NCBI GenBank assembly: GCA_020851375.1
Contig: JADZCV010000019.1
Span: 1 to 64,000 of the forward strand
Reading direction: 5' to 3'
Origin: Nitrospirota bacterium
GTDB taxonomy: Bacteria; Nitrospirota; 9FT-COMBO-42-15; HDB-SIOI813
DNA: 64,000 nt
The translations under genes were made by a program, and so were the position numbers. The notes under the pieces were generated by a model. The model searched no databases and was not told the origin of the DNA. It saw nothing but the letters and a program-made list of their open reading frames with translations. This document shows positions 53,778-63,722 of this stretch, one piece after another. Position 1 is the stretch's first letter. Each line of letters begins with the position of its first letter.

Positions 53778-54068
53778 ATGACAGTTGTAGAGTTACTGAA
53801 CGAAAAACGTGAAGAAATCCTGCGCATAGCGGAGAAGCACGGGGCGTACAATATCCGCATCTTTGGATCAGCCTCACGGGGAGATACTACGGAAGAAAGC
53901 GACATTGATCTGCTGGTGGAGGTTCGAGAGCAAACCAGCCCCTGGTTTCCCGCCGGTTTGGTGGATGAACTTCAACATCTGCTTGGCCGTCCGGTTGACG
54001 TGGTTACAGAGGACGGCCTTTATTGGCTGCTGCGCCGGAGGATTCTCAAGGAGGCAAAACCCTTATGA
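53778..54068 (+). CDS. MNT-type nucleotidyltransferase antitoxin (MntA-like)
   Basis: The protein has 96 residues from ATG 53778, after GGGAG; the frame is open far upstream but without homology. The minimal nucleotidyltransferase motif GSASRGDTTEESDIDLLVEV has the G-S and D-x-D residues. MntA proteins neutralise HEPN toxins by AMPylating them. Its stop overlaps the next gene's ATG by four bases, the usual MNT-HEPN layout. The partner toxin is interrupted. Confidence 0.9.
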   Translation: MTVVELLNEKREEILRIAEKHGAYNIRIFGSASRGDTTEESDIDLLVEVREQTSPWFPAGLVDELQHLLGRPVDVVTEDGLYWLLRRRILKEAKPL

Positions 54069-54460
54069 AGAAAGACCCGAGAATCTATCTTGCCCATATC
54101 CTCTAGTGCGCTGAGAAGATTGAACGGTACATCGAGGGAGGTGAAAAATCATTCTTTGCTTATACGATTATTCAGGATGCGGTGATAAGGAACTTTGAGA
54201 TCATCGGAGAGGCGGCAAAACGCGTTCCCGACGACTACAGGCAGAAACATCCTGATGTCCCGTGGCGCCTGATGGCAGGTTTCCGGGATGTATTGATCCA
54301 TGGCTACGAAGGGGTTGATCTGGAACGGGTATGGAAGATCGCAACGCAGGACCTTCCGCCGGTAAAGAGATCCATTGCCGGCATACTGCCGCCGCTTGCA
54401 CAGCTTGAAAAGGAATTGGCAGGTGAAGAAGACGAAGACAAAGAAGGAGGTAGCATCTGA
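54065..54460 (+). pseudogene. HEPN (DUF86) toxin gene interrupted by an in-frame TAG
   Basis: Reading from ATG 54065 gives MKKDPRIYLAHIL, then TAG at 54104-54106, then CAEKIERYIEGG in the same frame and a full HEPN domain to 54460. A GAG (Glu) to TAG change would explain it, since family members often read HILEC/HILDA here. The HEPN RNase motif R-x4-H is intact (RDVLIHGYEG). A restart at GTG 54182 would lack the first helix. The toxin is probably inactive, leaving its antitoxin expressed. Confidence 0.8.
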
Positions 54461-54661
54461 ATAATATAGACCTTGTCTAATCCAAGCCCCGCAGTAAGTC
54501 ATAAAAATTCATTTTTTTAGCGCTCCGTATGACGCCAACCTATTGATGTTGCAGTTCCTGTTATTTGAAAATAGGATTTAGAGCAGGCCACTCCCTTGAA
54601 ATCGCTATTTCACAGGGTAATAATGGCATTATGGATCGTGAGTCAACTTATTCCCGACACT

Positions 54662-54776
54662 GACAGGTATTATGTTGCCAGGAGAATTATGGGCCGGAGT
54701 GTTTACTCATAGTGATAGATGCCATGCTTCCTTTTTTCTGCTGGATACGGCGTAAGTAAAGGCAATATCCTCTTTA
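54662..54776. repeat. decayed copy of the SRAP gene 3' end
   Basis: About 115 bases match 51436-51551 in the same orientation at roughly 80-85% by eye; shared blocks include AGGAGAATTATGGGCCGGAG and CTGCTGGATACGGCGTAAG. Frameshifts and stops make it non-coding. It occupies the end of the 320-base gene-free stretch 54461-54781; the rest of that stretch shows nothing recognisable. Confidence 0.85.
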
Positions 54777-54781
54777 ACTCC

Positions 54782-55099
54782 TCAGACCCGAGCTAATGCG
54801 CGTAACTTTTTTATCTTCTTTATCTCCTTTGCAGATGATGAATGAGCCACATTATAGAGATCCCAGGCAACCTGCAAATTAAGCCAAAACTGTGCTTCCA
54901 TACCGAAAAGTTTCTCCAGTCGAAGCGCCGTATTCGGCGTTATTCCCCTCTTCCCGTGAATCAGTTCATTAACACGGGGATATGAAACCCCGAGTTTTTC
55001 CGCCAATTCACTTTGCGCCATATTCAGGGGTTTAAGAAATTCTTCCAACAGCATTTCGCCGGGATGCGTTGGCGGACCATGTTTAGGTATGCGAACCAT
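54782..55099 (-). CDS. higA: HigA-family antitoxin
   Basis: The protein has 105 residues. The N-terminal HPGEMLLEEFLKPL and helix-turn-helix (MAQSELAEKLGVSYPRVNELIHGKRG), then LRLEKLFGMEAQFWLNLQVAWDL, are typical HigA/VapI. It binds HigB and represses the operon. It follows the toxin gene by 16 bases, the HigBA order. Confidence 0.93.
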   Translation of the reverse strand: MVRIPKHGPPTHPGEMLLEEFLKPLNMAQSELAEKLGVSYPRVNELIHGKRGITPNTALRLEKLFGMEAQFWLNLQVAWDLYNVAHSSSAKEIKKIKKLRALARV

Positions 55100-55115
55100 A
55101 TTCTGCCTCCTTGGT

Positions 55116-55409
55116 TCAGTGGTAATCTGTAATTTCTACTTTTTCTGCTCCATCGTTTGTCCACACAAAACAAATGCGGAACTGGTCGTTAATTCGTATG
55201 CTATACTGCCCCTTCCGGTCATCCTTAAGGGCTTCCAGGGAATTTGCCGGCGGAATTTTCAACGACTCCAGAGAAACAACGCCATTGAGTTGATCAAGTT
55301 TTCGTTGCGCCACGCGCCAGATTTGCTGCGGACAAGCCTGACGCGCGTCTCTGGTGTTTTTCCTGTCAAAGATATCCTCTGTGCCCCTCTCCCTGAACGA
55401 TTTGATCAA
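55116..55409 (-). CDS. higB: HigB-family (RelE superfamily) toxin
   Basis: The protein has 97 residues from TTG 55409 after AGGGAGG. It reads as a HigB/GraT-like RelE fold: MIKSFRERGTEDIFDR, then KLDQLNGVVSLESLKIPPAN, GQYSIRINDQFRICFVW and VEITDYH. Such proteins cut mRNA at the ribosome. Both genes look intact, so this is the only complete toxin-antitoxin pair in the window. Confidence 0.92.
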   Translation of the reverse strand: MIKSFRERGTEDIFDRKNTRDARQACPQQIWRVAQRKLDQLNGVVSLESLKIPPANSLEALKDDRKGQYSIRINDQFRICFVWTNDGAEKVEITDYH

Positions 55410-55444
55410 CAGGCCTCCCTGATTGAATCAATATACCACTCTTA

Positions 55445-55473
55445 ATTATAACGGATAACGTTATATATGGCAA
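55445..55473 (-). promoter_or_regulatory. higBA promoter with overlapping operator
   Basis: On the minus strand TTGCCA (55468-55473) and TATAAT (55445-55450) are 17 bases apart. Between and over them lies the palindrome TATAACG-GATAA-CGTTATA (55447-55465), a likely HigA binding site for autorepression. Confidence 0.7.
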
Positions 55474-55521
55474 CATCAATTCTTCCATAAGCAAAAGGCA
55501 CGCAGACTTATTACGGGTACT

Positions 55522-56988
55522 TTAATTTACCAGCACGACTGTGGCATGAAAGGGGCTTCCGGAGGGATCGTATTTTCCGAACACGTCTACTTTGTCTCCA
55601 TTCTGTAGCGCTTCAAAGGGGACCTGCTCAATCCCCACATAAGTGTCTAATTCAGTGCTTATTCTAAGGATCACGGCATCTGACATAACATGAACCGGAA
55701 GCAGTACTGCTGGACAGTCAAGATAACCCGGGCAATCCTGGCTGAGTTGAAAAGTCCGGCTTTCCGGATCAGGATCAAACAGGTTCCCTTTGAGGTGTGT
55801 CAGAATAAACTCCTGGGGCTTTACAATGATTAGTGCGGCATGTAAGAGGTCCGGCTCTGTCCCCAAATCAAGCACCCCTTCAACAAGGACCCGTTTGCCC
55901 ATAACCAGATCTTCTGCATTTAGCCTCTGCCGGGTTACCGCCTCAAATATTAAGGTCTCATTATATACCTGAACTTGGAGTTCACCTATCACCCCCAGGC
56001 CAGGATCAGGCCTGAAACCAAAGCGCCCCCCCTCATCTATTCCACTCGTAATTTCACCGCTCAGGCGGATATACTGGCCGATCTCTATAAGGCCGGCTTT
56101 GAGATGCAGATCATCTTCAAAGGAGAGCAGTCCCCGGACATGAACACCCTGTCCAACCTCAAGGGAATCAAAATCCCCTGGCTGCCCGCCCTCATCAAAG
56201 ATACGGGTCATGTCCGTGACATCCACACGTACGAGGTATCTCCTCGCAAGGCTATTCTCATTCATCAGACCATCCTCATACTGGTCTGCTGCCATACCTA
56301 TCTTTGACAGATTGAAGATCGGGTGGGTTCGCAAGAGGAGGAAGGAGTGTGTCACTGGATCTATTGAGGCAATCTTACCTCTCACGGAAACCAGACGGGT
56401 GTCATAATCATGAACGATATTAACAAAGACCACGGGCCGGAATTGGTAGACCGGGCTATTCGGGTTTGAAACATGGATGAAAATGGATTTTTCTGCGTCG
56501 CAATCAAGACTTACGACCATGGCCTCACCCGGGATCACCTCGATCGGCTGGTCCGGCACCAGGTCTATCTTCCCGTTTGCCACAAGGTGGATTTGGCTGG
56601 TGGTAACAACCTGCCCGTCTTTTTTGACAAACTCAGGCTCGCTTACCCTCAGGCGGATCTTGCTATATATACCTGCAGGGACATCCTCTGTAATGGTAAA
56701 AAGATCCTGAACCTCCTGAAGGGCCAGCAGGTTGACGCGGCGTTCGCCGTTGAAAAGGACGACAGGTCCTCCATCATCTGATAAGAGGCTGACTTCATTG
56801 ACTGTTACATTGACCTCTGAAAACTCGTCTGTAGGCCCATCTGTAAGCAGGATTGCTACCTTGCCGGTCCGGGCAGAACCTTCACTGACACTGGCCGATG
56901 ACCCACAACCGCTGAGAATGCCTGTCAGGATTAAACTGAGGCCGATGAAAATAAACGAAATGCTGCTGATGTTCTTTAGTGTCTTCAT
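55522..56988 (-). CDS. DUF4382-domain lipoprotein
   Basis: The protein has 488 residues. Signal peptide and lipobox ILSGC (Cys28) precede a DUF4382 domain (about 43-190: VAILLTDGPTDEFSEVNVTV, GEAMVVSLDCDAEKSI) and two or three DUF5666-like beta repeats (VRGKIASIDPVTHSFLL, RLSGEITSGIDEGGRF, GVLDLGTEPD). Function unknown; it is probably attached to a membrane and exposed to the periplasm or surface. It is monocistronic with its own promoter. Confidence 0.82.
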   Translation of the reverse strand: MKTLKNISSISFIFIGLSLILTGILSGCGSSASVSEGSARTGKVAILLTDGPTDEFSEVNVTVNEVSLLSDDGGPVVLFNGERRVNLLALQEVQDLFTITEDVPAGIYSKIRLRVSEPEFVKKDGQVVTTSQIHLVANGKIDLVPDQPIEVIPGEAMVVSLDCDAEKSIFIHVSNPNSPVYQFRPVVFVNIVHDYDTRLVSVRGKIASIDPVTHSFLLLRTHPIFNLSKIGMAADQYEDGLMNENSLARRYLVRVDVTDMTRIFDEGGQPGDFDSLEVGQGVHVRGLLSFEDDLHLKAGLIEIGQYIRLSGEITSGIDEGGRFGFRPDPGLGVIGELQVQVYNETLIFEAVTRQRLNAEDLVMGKRVLVEGVLDLGTEPDLLHAALIIVKPQEFILTHLKGNLFDPDPESRTFQLSQDCPGYLDCPAVLLPVHVMSDAVILRISTELDTYVGIEQVPFEALQNGDKVDVFGKYDPSGSPFHATVVLVN

Positions 56989-57026
56989 GATGGACCTCCG
57001 TTAGATGGACCGCATCAGGTGACCTA

Positions 57027-57055
57027 AATATATATTAGCCATATTGTAATGTCAA
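57027..57055 (-). promoter_or_regulatory. promoter of the DUF4382 lipoprotein gene
   Basis: On the minus strand TTGACA (57050-57055) and TATATT (57027-57032) are 17 bases apart, about 38 bases before the start codon. Confidence 0.65.
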
Positions 57056-57215
57056 AGAAAAGATTACCGGGACATCTAAATGCACGATATAAAGTAAAAA
57101 CTGGGGCAGATTTATTTTTGCTCTTTCCAGCCAATATAGCAGTATTTCACATCACAATGTTAGCACAGGACCAAGCAGAAACAAAGGTTCAGGATGCAAA
57201 AAGGGCTTGTAGCGC

Positions 57216-58763
57216 TTACCTGACTATAAGCGATTTGCCTGTCATCTCAGCAGGTTTTTCAATCCCCATCAGGTCGAGGAGGGTTGGGGCTATGTCTGCA
57301 AAAATGCCTGTGCCGGGCCTTAGCCGGATGCCTTTTTTTGTTACAATGAAGGGTACCAGGTTTGTGGTGTGGGCTGTGTGGGGGCTGCCAGTATTGTATT
57401 CTATCATCTGCTCTATATCGCCATGGTCTGACGTAATGCACGCAACACCATTTACATTACGGACAGCAGTGAGCACCCTGCCGAGGCACTCATCTATCAC
57501 CTCGACCGCCCTGATGCCTGCGCTGAGGACACCTGTGTGACCTACCATGTCAGGATTTGCATAATTTACCAGGATAAATCCATATTCACCTGAGCGAATC
57601 CGCTTCTCGAGCTCTTCTGTAACCTGATACGCGCTCATCTCCGGCTTCAGGTCATAGGTCGCAACTTCTTTTGGAGATGGAATAAGAAAGCGGTCTTCAC
57701 CCGGGAATGATTTCTCCTCTCCGCCATTAAAGAAGTATGTAACATGGGCATACTTCTCTGTCTCTGCTATCCTGAATTGTTTGAGGCCGGATTTACTTAC
57801 GACCTCGCCAATGATGTTAGTTAATTTTACCGGATGAAAGGCAGCAGGAAGCGGCATCTTTTCATCATATAATTTCATTGTCGTAAAACTGCAGAGTGCA
57901 GGTACCATCTTCCGGTTAAACTGATTGAAATCAGCAAGGGTCAGGGCCTTTGTAAGCTCCCTTGCACGGTCCGACCTGAAGTTAAAGAATAATACACCAT
58001 CACCATCCTTAATAGGCGCAACGGGATTGCCTGATGAATCAACCATGACCGTCGGCAGTACAAACTCATCAGTGACGCCTCCGGCATAACTCTTTTCTAT
58101 AGCTTCTACCGGGTCTGTTGCCGTCAGGCCTTCTCCTGACACGAGGGCATTATAGGCCTTCTCAACCCTGTCCCACCTGTTGTCCCTGTCCATCGCATAA
58201 TAACGTCCTGATACTGTGGCAATCCTTCCTGTACCTGATTTTTTCAGATAACCCTGCAATGATTTAAGATAGCCCATACCGCTCTGCGGAGGGGTATCCC
58301 GTCCATCGAGAAATGCATGTATATAAACATCCTTCAGTCCCTCTTTACCTGCCATATCGAGCAGTGCAAACAGGTGTTCAATGTGACTGTGGACACCGCC
58401 GTCAGAGAGGAGGCCCATCAGATGCAGCCTTCCTGAAGCCGCCTTCACCCTGCGAAGGCATTCAAGAATCACACTGTTCTTCTGAAATTCCCCGTTTCTG
58501 ATTGCCTTATTAATGAGGGTAAAGTCCTGATATACAACGCGGCCGGCGCCTATATTTAGATGGCCAACCTCTGAATTGCCCATCTGGCCATCCGGCAGGC
58601 CTACGGATTCACCGGATGCATCAAGTATGGTATGGGGGAATTCGCTGAGGAGGGAATCATAAACAGGCGTTTGTGCAAGGGCAATAGCATTACCCTCTTT
58701 CCGGCTGTTTATCCCCCACCCATCAAGAATAATGAGAATTAACAATTTTAAACTCTGCCCCAT
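57216..58763 (-). CDS. gpmI: 2,3-bisphosphoglycerate-independent phosphoglycerate mutase
   Basis: The protein has 515 residues, normal for iPGM. It begins [12 protein letters not shown], the nucleophile Ser64 is in [16 protein letters not shown], and metal sites are in [38 protein letters not shown] and [11 protein letters not shown]. It interconverts 3- and 2-phosphoglycerate with Mn2+. Its start overlaps the end of the LapAB gene by 16 bases. Confidence 0.97.
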   Translation of the reverse strand: MGQSLKLLILIILDGWGINSRKEGNAIALAQTPVYDSLLSEFPHTILDASGESVGLPDGQMGNSEVGHLNIGAGRVVYQDFTLINKAIRNGEFQKNSVILECLRRVKAASGRLHLMGLLSDGGVHSHIEHLFALLDMAGKEGLKDVYIHAFLDGRDTPPQSGMGYLKSLQGYLKKSGTGRIATVSGRYYAMDRDNRWDRVEKAYNALVSGEGLTATDPVEAIEKSYAGGVTDEFVLPTVMVDSSGNPVAPIKDGDGVLFFNFRSDRARELTKALTLADFNQFNRKMVPALCSFTTMKLYDEKMPLPAAFHPVKLTNIIGEVVSKSGLKQFRIAETEKYAHVTYFFNGGEEKSFPGEDRFLIPSPKEVATYDLKPEMSAYQVTEELEKRIRSGEYGFILVNYANPDMVGHTGVLSAGIRAVEVIDECLGRVLTAVRNVNGVACITSDHGDIEQMIEYNTGSPHTAHTTNLVPFIVTKKGIRLRPGTGIFADIAPTLLDLMGIEKPAEMTGKSLIVR

Positions 58764-60133
58764 TCCATGCTGTCTTTAAAGCCCAGCTCTGCTTTGGGTT
58801 TTTCCCATTTATTCCTCATTATTGGATATGACTCTTTTTTTACATAGACAGGCGAGACCGTAAAGGAGTTCCAGGCACCGCATCTCGGACACCTGCCGTT
58901 CCATTCATAGGTATGAAAATCACAAAGAGGGCAGAAGTACGGCACTACTACCCTCTTGCGAAGTCCGAGCGCCCTCTTAAATTCTGCCGCTGCCTTCCCA
59001 TGCTCTTCTTTTCTTTCGTATATGGTGCCCAGTAGTTTATAGAGGTCCGGCATGGCACTCTCAACGCCTTCGAGTTCCGCCAGTACATCAAATGCCTCAT
59101 CAAGCATCTCAAGCCGGTAGTAGAGTTTCCCAAGGTAGAATTTTAATGCGGGATTCTGCGGATTGAGGGAAATCGCCTTCTTATACACCCATATTATTTT
59201 CCCTGGCTCTCCAAGCTGAAGGTAATAGTCTTCGAGTTTGTGGAGGAGTATCTCGCTGTAATTCATATAATAACCTTTTTCCCAGAGGTCAGCCGCCTCT
59301 GCCCCATCTCCATCTTCAATAAGCAGGTCGCCGAGGATCACATATGCAGGTATAAAATCCTTGTCAGCCCTGATTATACCTTTAAACAACTTCCTGCTCT
59401 TCTCTCTCTCACCTCTGTTGAACAACAATCTCGCAAACTCATATCTGAGACCCATAAGGAGTCTCTGGTCTTCCAGGCTGTCCTTACGGCGTTTGACCAC
59501 ACGTCCCTGAAGCTCATGGGCACCATCCCATTTGCCGGTCTTTATATAAATATCCCTGAGCCGGACAAGGGCCTCCAAATTGGATGAATCCCTCTTTATG
59601 ACCTCCTGAAGCACCATGACCGCCTCATCATACGAGGAAGACAGGAGGTAATCGCTGGCAAGTGCAAACTGTGCCTCAAGGCTTTTCTCGTCCACTTTCC
59701 TTGCCTTCTTATGAAACTTTATTGCCTCTGCATAATTACGCTCATGCTGATATGCATCACCCATCCTCAGCAGTGTATAAAAATGATTTGGTTCCAGCTT
59801 AATAATATCCCGGAAATATGATATGGCCTGCTCATATTTTCCTGACAGAAGGGCATATAGCCCCTTTGAAAAGGTCTCCTGAATACGCTCCTCAACCTTC
59901 TGGCGCTGCCTGTTTCTCCAATCAACAAAGATATTCTTTGCATCCCGCAGAAGGGTGAACACAATTACGATAACACTTCCAAGTGCAAACGAAAACAGAA
60001 AGAACCCGACCATGGAAATTGTATAGGAATAATTTGAACTAAGATTTATTGTAACAGCATCCGGATTAAGGCGGTCAAAATAGAGGACTATTACTATTGC
60101 AAATATGGCAAATATGGCAAATATAAGACGCAT
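58748..60133 (-). CDS. LapA-LapB-like fusion: membrane anchor, TPR repeats and rubredoxin-type zinc tail
   Basis: The protein has 461 residues. Two N-terminal helices (about 3-20 and 38-64) with [12 protein letters not shown] between them resemble LapA (DUF1049); a TPR array (about 90-400: [40 protein letters not shown]) and a C-terminal zinc ribbon ([20 protein letters not shown]) resemble LapB/YciM. In E. coli these are separate adjacent genes that control LpxC turnover and lipopolysaccharide level. Here both parts are one chain. A general TPR adaptor role is the alternative. Confidence 0.83.
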   Translation of the reverse strand: MRLIFAIFAIFAIVIVLYFDRLNPDAVTINLSSNYSYTISMVGFFLFSFALGSVIVIVFTLLRDAKNIFVDWRNRQRQKVEERIQETFSKGLYALLSGKYEQAISYFRDIIKLEPNHFYTLLRMGDAYQHERNYAEAIKFHKKARKVDEKSLEAQFALASDYLLSSSYDEAVMVLQEVIKRDSSNLEALVRLRDIYIKTGKWDGAHELQGRVVKRRKDSLEDQRLLMGLRYEFARLLFNRGEREKSRKLFKGIIRADKDFIPAYVILGDLLIEDGDGAEAADLWEKGYYMNYSEILLHKLEDYYLQLGEPGKIIWVYKKAISLNPQNPALKFYLGKLYYRLEMLDEAFDVLAELEGVESAMPDLYKLLGTIYERKEEHGKAAAEFKRALGLRKRVVVPYFCPLCDFHTYEWNGRCPRCGAWNSFTVSPVYVKKESYPIMRNKWEKPKAELGFKDSMEWGRV

Positions 60134-60579
60134 TAAATCTGCTCCTCTGCTGTATCTTTTCTGACTCGGCGCTTTACGGTCGTCCTGCTCCTGGCCTTGA
60201 ATTCTATATTCGGCGCATCACCCCATAATCTTTCGAGGCCATAATATAAACGGGAGTCCTTGTCGAAAATATGAACTATTATATCCCCGTAATCCATCAG
60301 AACCCATTCAAGATTAGCCATCCCCTCAAGATGATGGGAGCGAATGCCTTTTTGGGCCAGCGTTTCATCTATGTAATCAGCACAGGTTTTGATCTGTCGT
60401 TTTGAATCAGCGGTTGCAATTACAAAATAGTCAGCAATGGAACTCAAGGCAGTCACTTCGAGAACAACGATATCAGATGCCTTCTTTCCGTCCAGGCATC
60501 TCGCTGCAAGGATCGCCTTCTTCTTACCCGTCAGCAATCCTTTTTTTGATCCTTTTATAATTTTCGAGCCTGTCTGCAA
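60133..60579 (-). CDS. rsfS: ribosomal silencing factor RsfS
   Basis: The protein has 148 residues from TTG 60579; a TTG at 60537 is an alternative start because RsfS usually begins near LTGKKKAILAARCLDGKKA. Family core: DIVVLEVTALSSIADYFVIATA, HHLEGMANLEWVLMDYGDIIVHIF and YYGLERLWGDA. It binds ribosomal protein uL14 and blocks subunit joining in starvation. A basic tail of about 30 residues exceeds the usual length. It overlaps the LapAB gene by one base. Confidence 0.92.
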   Translation of the reverse strand: MQTGSKIIKGSKKGLLTGKKKAILAARCLDGKKASDIVVLEVTALSSIADYFVIATADSKRQIKTCADYIDETLAQKGIRSHHLEGMANLEWVLMDYGDIIVHIFDKDSRLYYGLERLWGDAPNIEFKARSRTTVKRRVRKDTAEEQI

Positions 60580-60602
60580 TGAATATCGGGTCTCCGAACC
60601 AT

Positions 60603-61277
60603 TTACCCCAAGTATAATCCCTGTTCCATTATATATGACATTACATTATCAGGCAATAGGTTTTTAACCTCTTTGCCATCGTGAATAAGCCTTCTAAGCT
60701 CTGTTGAGGAAATGTCGCATGGAGTAATACGCTCAAGGAACAGTGAATATTTCCCGGAAAGAGGGACAGACAGCCTTTTAAGCCTGCCGCTGTCAAGCCC
60801 CTCAAGTTCAGATGATGAAACACCCTCCAGCGCAGGCAATTCAATTCTTTTAAGTTCGGCAAATCTGTAACCCGGCCTCTGGATCACGATAAAATTACAC
60901 AGGCCGAGTAGCGTGCCTGCATCCTTCCAGGTCCTGATCTCAAGAAAGGCATCAATGCCGGTAATAAAGAATAGTTCTGCTGATGCGCCAAGCTCATTCT
61001 GTAAAGCCCTGACCGTATCAATGGAATAAGAAAATCCCTGCCTGTAAACTTCTATGGAAGAGACTGAGAAATACTCATATGGAGCAGCAGCAAGCTCAAC
61101 CATGCGCAGCCTGTGGACAGGGGAAATAACCTCGTTTTTATGCTTGTGCGGCGGGATGCCTGTAGGGATAAATATTATGGAATCAAGCGAGAAGCGCTCT
61201 CTTATCTCATTTGCTATCCTGAGATGACCCGTGTGGATTGGGTTGAAAGTTCCGCCGAAAAGACCGATGCGTTGCAA
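60603..61277 (-). CDS. nadD: nicotinate-nucleotide adenylyltransferase
   Basis: The protein has 224 residues. The nucleotidyltransferase signature GLFGGTFNPIHTGHLRIANE, IPTGIPPHKHK and the C-terminal DISSTELRRLI (ISSTxIR) are present. It makes deamido-NAD from nicotinate mononucleotide and ATP. It lies between proA and rsfS, a common arrangement in bacteria. Confidence 0.96.
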   Translation of the reverse strand: MQRIGLFGGTFNPIHTGHLRIANEIRERFSLDSIIFIPTGIPPHKHKNEVISPVHRLRMVELAAAPYEYFSVSSIEVYRQGFSYSIDTVRALQNELGASAELFFITGIDAFLEIRTWKDAGTLLGLCNFIVIQRPGYRFAELKRIELPALEGVSSSELEGLDSGRLKRLSVPLSGKYSLFLERITPCDISSTELRRLIHDGKEVKNLLPDNVMSYIMEQGLYLG

Positions 61278-61301
61278 GTCTCTTATACCCCTCTGACTGT
61301 A

Positions 61302-62558
61302 CTACTCCCTCAGTTGTCCGTCGCCAAGCACTATAAACTTCATGGAGGTAAGCTCTTCAAGCCCCATAGGACCCCTCGCATGTATTCTCGTAGTGCTGAT
61401 ACCGATCTCTGCGCCGAGTCCGAACTGGCCTCCGTCGTGAAGGCGCGTGGATGCATTGACAAATACGGCTGCTGCATCCACAGCCCTGAGAAATTGCATC
61501 GCCCTTTTATGATTGTTTGTCACTATAGCTTCTGAGTGCTGTGACCCGTGTGTCTCAATATGCCTGAGCGCCTCATCCATGTCATCAACAATTTTTATAT
61601 TCAGTATGAGGGCCAGATGTTCCGTATCCCAGTCTTCTTCTGTTGCCAGACGTATTGCCGGGTCAAGCTGCCTGGTACGCGAACAACCCCGGATCTCCAC
61701 ACCTGCCTTCCGGAATTTTTCAAGCAGTCCTGGAAGGACCCTCTCCGCCGCACCCTTGTGGACAAGCATCGTTTCCATGGCATTACAGGTTCCGGGACGC
61801 TGTACCTTTGCATTAAAACAGATCTCACCGGCCATTCCGGCATCCGCATCTTCGTCAACATAGGTATGACAGATCCCCTTATAATGTTTTATTACAGGTA
61901 TAGTGGAATTGGCTGATACAGTCCTGATCAGCTCTTCTCCGCCCCTCGGTATTATCAGGTCAATATAATGATCCATCCTGAGCATGGCCATGACAGCCTC
62001 CCGGTCAACAATATCCACAAGCGTAATGGCCCCCTCAGGCAACCCTGCCTTTAGTCCGGCATCAATCAATATCTTCGCAATGGCCTTGTTGGAATGGATC
62101 GCCTCTGACCCACCCCTCAGGAAAACACTGTTTCCGGCCTTTATACATAACCCGGCAGAGTCAACCGTAACATTGGGCCTTGATTCATAAATAATCCCGA
62201 TGACGCCTATCGGCACACGGATCTTTCCAACCTGCATGCCATTCGGACGCGTCCACATGCGCGTTACTTCACCAACCGGGTCCGGCAATGCTGCCACTTC
62301 CCTCAGTCCCTGAGCCATCTCCCGGATCCTCTTGTCATTGAGGGTCAATCTGTCTATCAGGGCTGAAGACAGCTCCCCCGCCTCTCCTGCCCTTATATCT
62401 TTCCCGTTCTCTTCCTTGAGCCTGCCTGACGCTGCTTCAATAGCATCAGCCATTTCAATAAGCGCCCGGTTCTTTACAGCAGAAGAAAGGACTGCAAGCC
62501 TCCTCGCACCTTCTCTGGCCTTCCTGCCTTTTTCTTCGATGTAACTCTTTATATCCAT
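61302..62558 (-). CDS. proA: gamma-glutamyl phosphate reductase
   Basis: The protein has 418 residues. Motifs include [33 protein letters not shown], the catalytic Cys in [15 protein letters not shown], and [24 protein letters not shown]. It reduces gamma-glutamyl phosphate to glutamate semialdehyde in proline synthesis. It follows proB by 27 bases. Confidence 0.97.
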   Translation of the reverse strand: MDIKSYIEEKGRKAREGARRLAVLSSAVKNRALIEMADAIEAASGRLKEENGKDIRAGEAGELSSALIDRLTLNDKRIREMAQGLREVAALPDPVGEVTRMWTRPNGMQVGKIRVPIGVIGIIYESRPNVTVDSAGLCIKAGNSVFLRGGSEAIHSNKAIAKILIDAGLKAGLPEGAITLVDIVDREAVMAMLRMDHYIDLIIPRGGEELIRTVSANSTIPVIKHYKGICHTYVDEDADAGMAGEICFNAKVQRPGTCNAMETMLVHKGAAERVLPGLLEKFRKAGVEIRGCSRTRQLDPAIRLATEEDWDTEHLALILNIKIVDDMDEALRHIETHGSQHSEAIVTNNHKRAMQFLRAVDAAAVFVNASTRLHDGGQFGLGAEIGISTTRIHARGPMGLEELTSMKFIVLGDGQLRE

Positions 62559-62585
62559 GATTACTCCTTCAACACCGTTTGTTTT

Positions 62586-63722
62586 CTACAAGATTACAAG
62601 GTTATCACGGTGTATCACCTCATCATAATCCTTATAACCCAATATCGCCGCGATGTCACCTGTCTTTCTACCCTTTATCTTTTCAATCTCCCTTGAACTA
62701 TAGTTTGTCAGGCCCTTGGCAAATGCCTTTCCCTCTCCATCCTCACATGTCACAGCATCTCCTGCTTCGAAATGCCCTTTAATATCCAGAACCCCGGATG
62801 GGAGCAAGCTCTTCCCGCGCAACAGCAGGGCGTCTTTAGCCCCATTATCGAGGACCAGGTAACCACTTGTATGCAGGGCATATGCTATCCAGTGCTTCCT
62901 GCTTGTGAGCCTTGATTTCCGGGGAAGAAATATTGTTCCGACATCACTGCCTCTGAGCGCATTAACGAGGAGCCCCGGCTTACTGCCGCTCATAATAATT
63001 GCTGGTATCCCGTATCCGGCCGCCTTTTTTGCCGCCTGAACCTTTGAAGCCATCCCCCCTGTCCCTTCGATGGTACGGGAGTCACCGGCAAAGTTTTCTA
63101 TGTCCTTGTTAATATCCCGCACAAGCGGTACCAGCCTTGCATCCGGGTGAATTGAAGGGTCCGCGGTAAATAATCCCTCAATGTCAGAAAGTATGATAAG
63201 AATGTCGGCATCAACTACGTTAGTAACAAGTCCTGATAACAGGTCATTATCTCCGAATTTGATCTCATCAATGGCTACAGTATCATTTTCATTTATAACA
63301 GGGACTATGCCATATGACAACAGGGTTATAAGGGTATTTCTGGCATTTAAAAACCGCCTCCTGTCAGTGATATCATCACGGGTCAGCAGGATTTGTGCAG
63401 CCTTAATGCCAAAGCGGCTGAAGTTTCTCTCATACATCTGGATCAATTTGCTCTGACCAATAGCAGCCGCAGCCTGCTTCAGGGGGATTCCTTTTGGTTT
63501 ATTGCTGAGTCCAAGCTCCTTCATCCCGGCGGCTATTGCACCGGATGATACTATTACCACCTCGTACCCTTCCTGACGAAGAAGCGCTATTTCTTTTATT
63601 ATTCTTTTTATTCTAAGGGCGTTGATGCCACGGGCAGATGAGGCAAGCACCCTGCTGCCTATCTTGATAACAATGCGCCTGACATTGTGAAGTAAGTCTA
63701 CCCGTTCATCTGACAGTTTCAT
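62586..63722 (-). CDS. proB: glutamate 5-kinase with C-terminal PUA domain
   Basis: From ATG 63722 the protein has 378 residues; eight extra codons upstream translate a repeat-like sequence. The amino-acid kinase core (VIKIGSRVLA, VIVSSGAIAAGMKELG, NENDTVAIDEIKFGDND, GTGGMASKVQAAKKA) is followed by a PUA domain (about 280-375). It phosphorylates glutamate, the first and feedback-controlled step of proline synthesis. The ribosome site lies in AACGGGGATTTTC, the motif found at the ends of the dispersed repeat. Confidence 0.96.
   Translation of the reverse strand: MKLSDERVDLLHNVRRIVIKIGSRVLASSARGINALRIKRIIKEIALLRQEGYEVVIVSSGAIAAGMKELGLSNKPKGIPLKQAAAAIGQSKLIQMYERNFSRFGIKAAQILLTRDDITDRRRFLNARNTLITLLSYGIVPVINENDTVAIDEIKFGDNDLLSGLVTNVVDADILIILSDIEGLFTADPSIHPDARLVPLVRDINKDIENFAGDSRTIEGTGGMASKVQAAKKAAGYGIPAIIMSGSKPGLLVNALRGSDVGTIFLPRKSRLTSRKHWIAYALHTSGYLVLDNGAKDALLLRGKSLLPSGVLDIKGHFEAGDAVTCEDGEGKAFAKGLTNYSSREIEKIKGRKTGDIAAILGYKDYDEVIHRDNLVIL

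Noticed and set aside
53690-53812. 40-residue frame MDEKGICENIHIV before the MNT gene
   Set aside because: It overlaps the MNT start out of frame and has no ribosome site or recognisable family.
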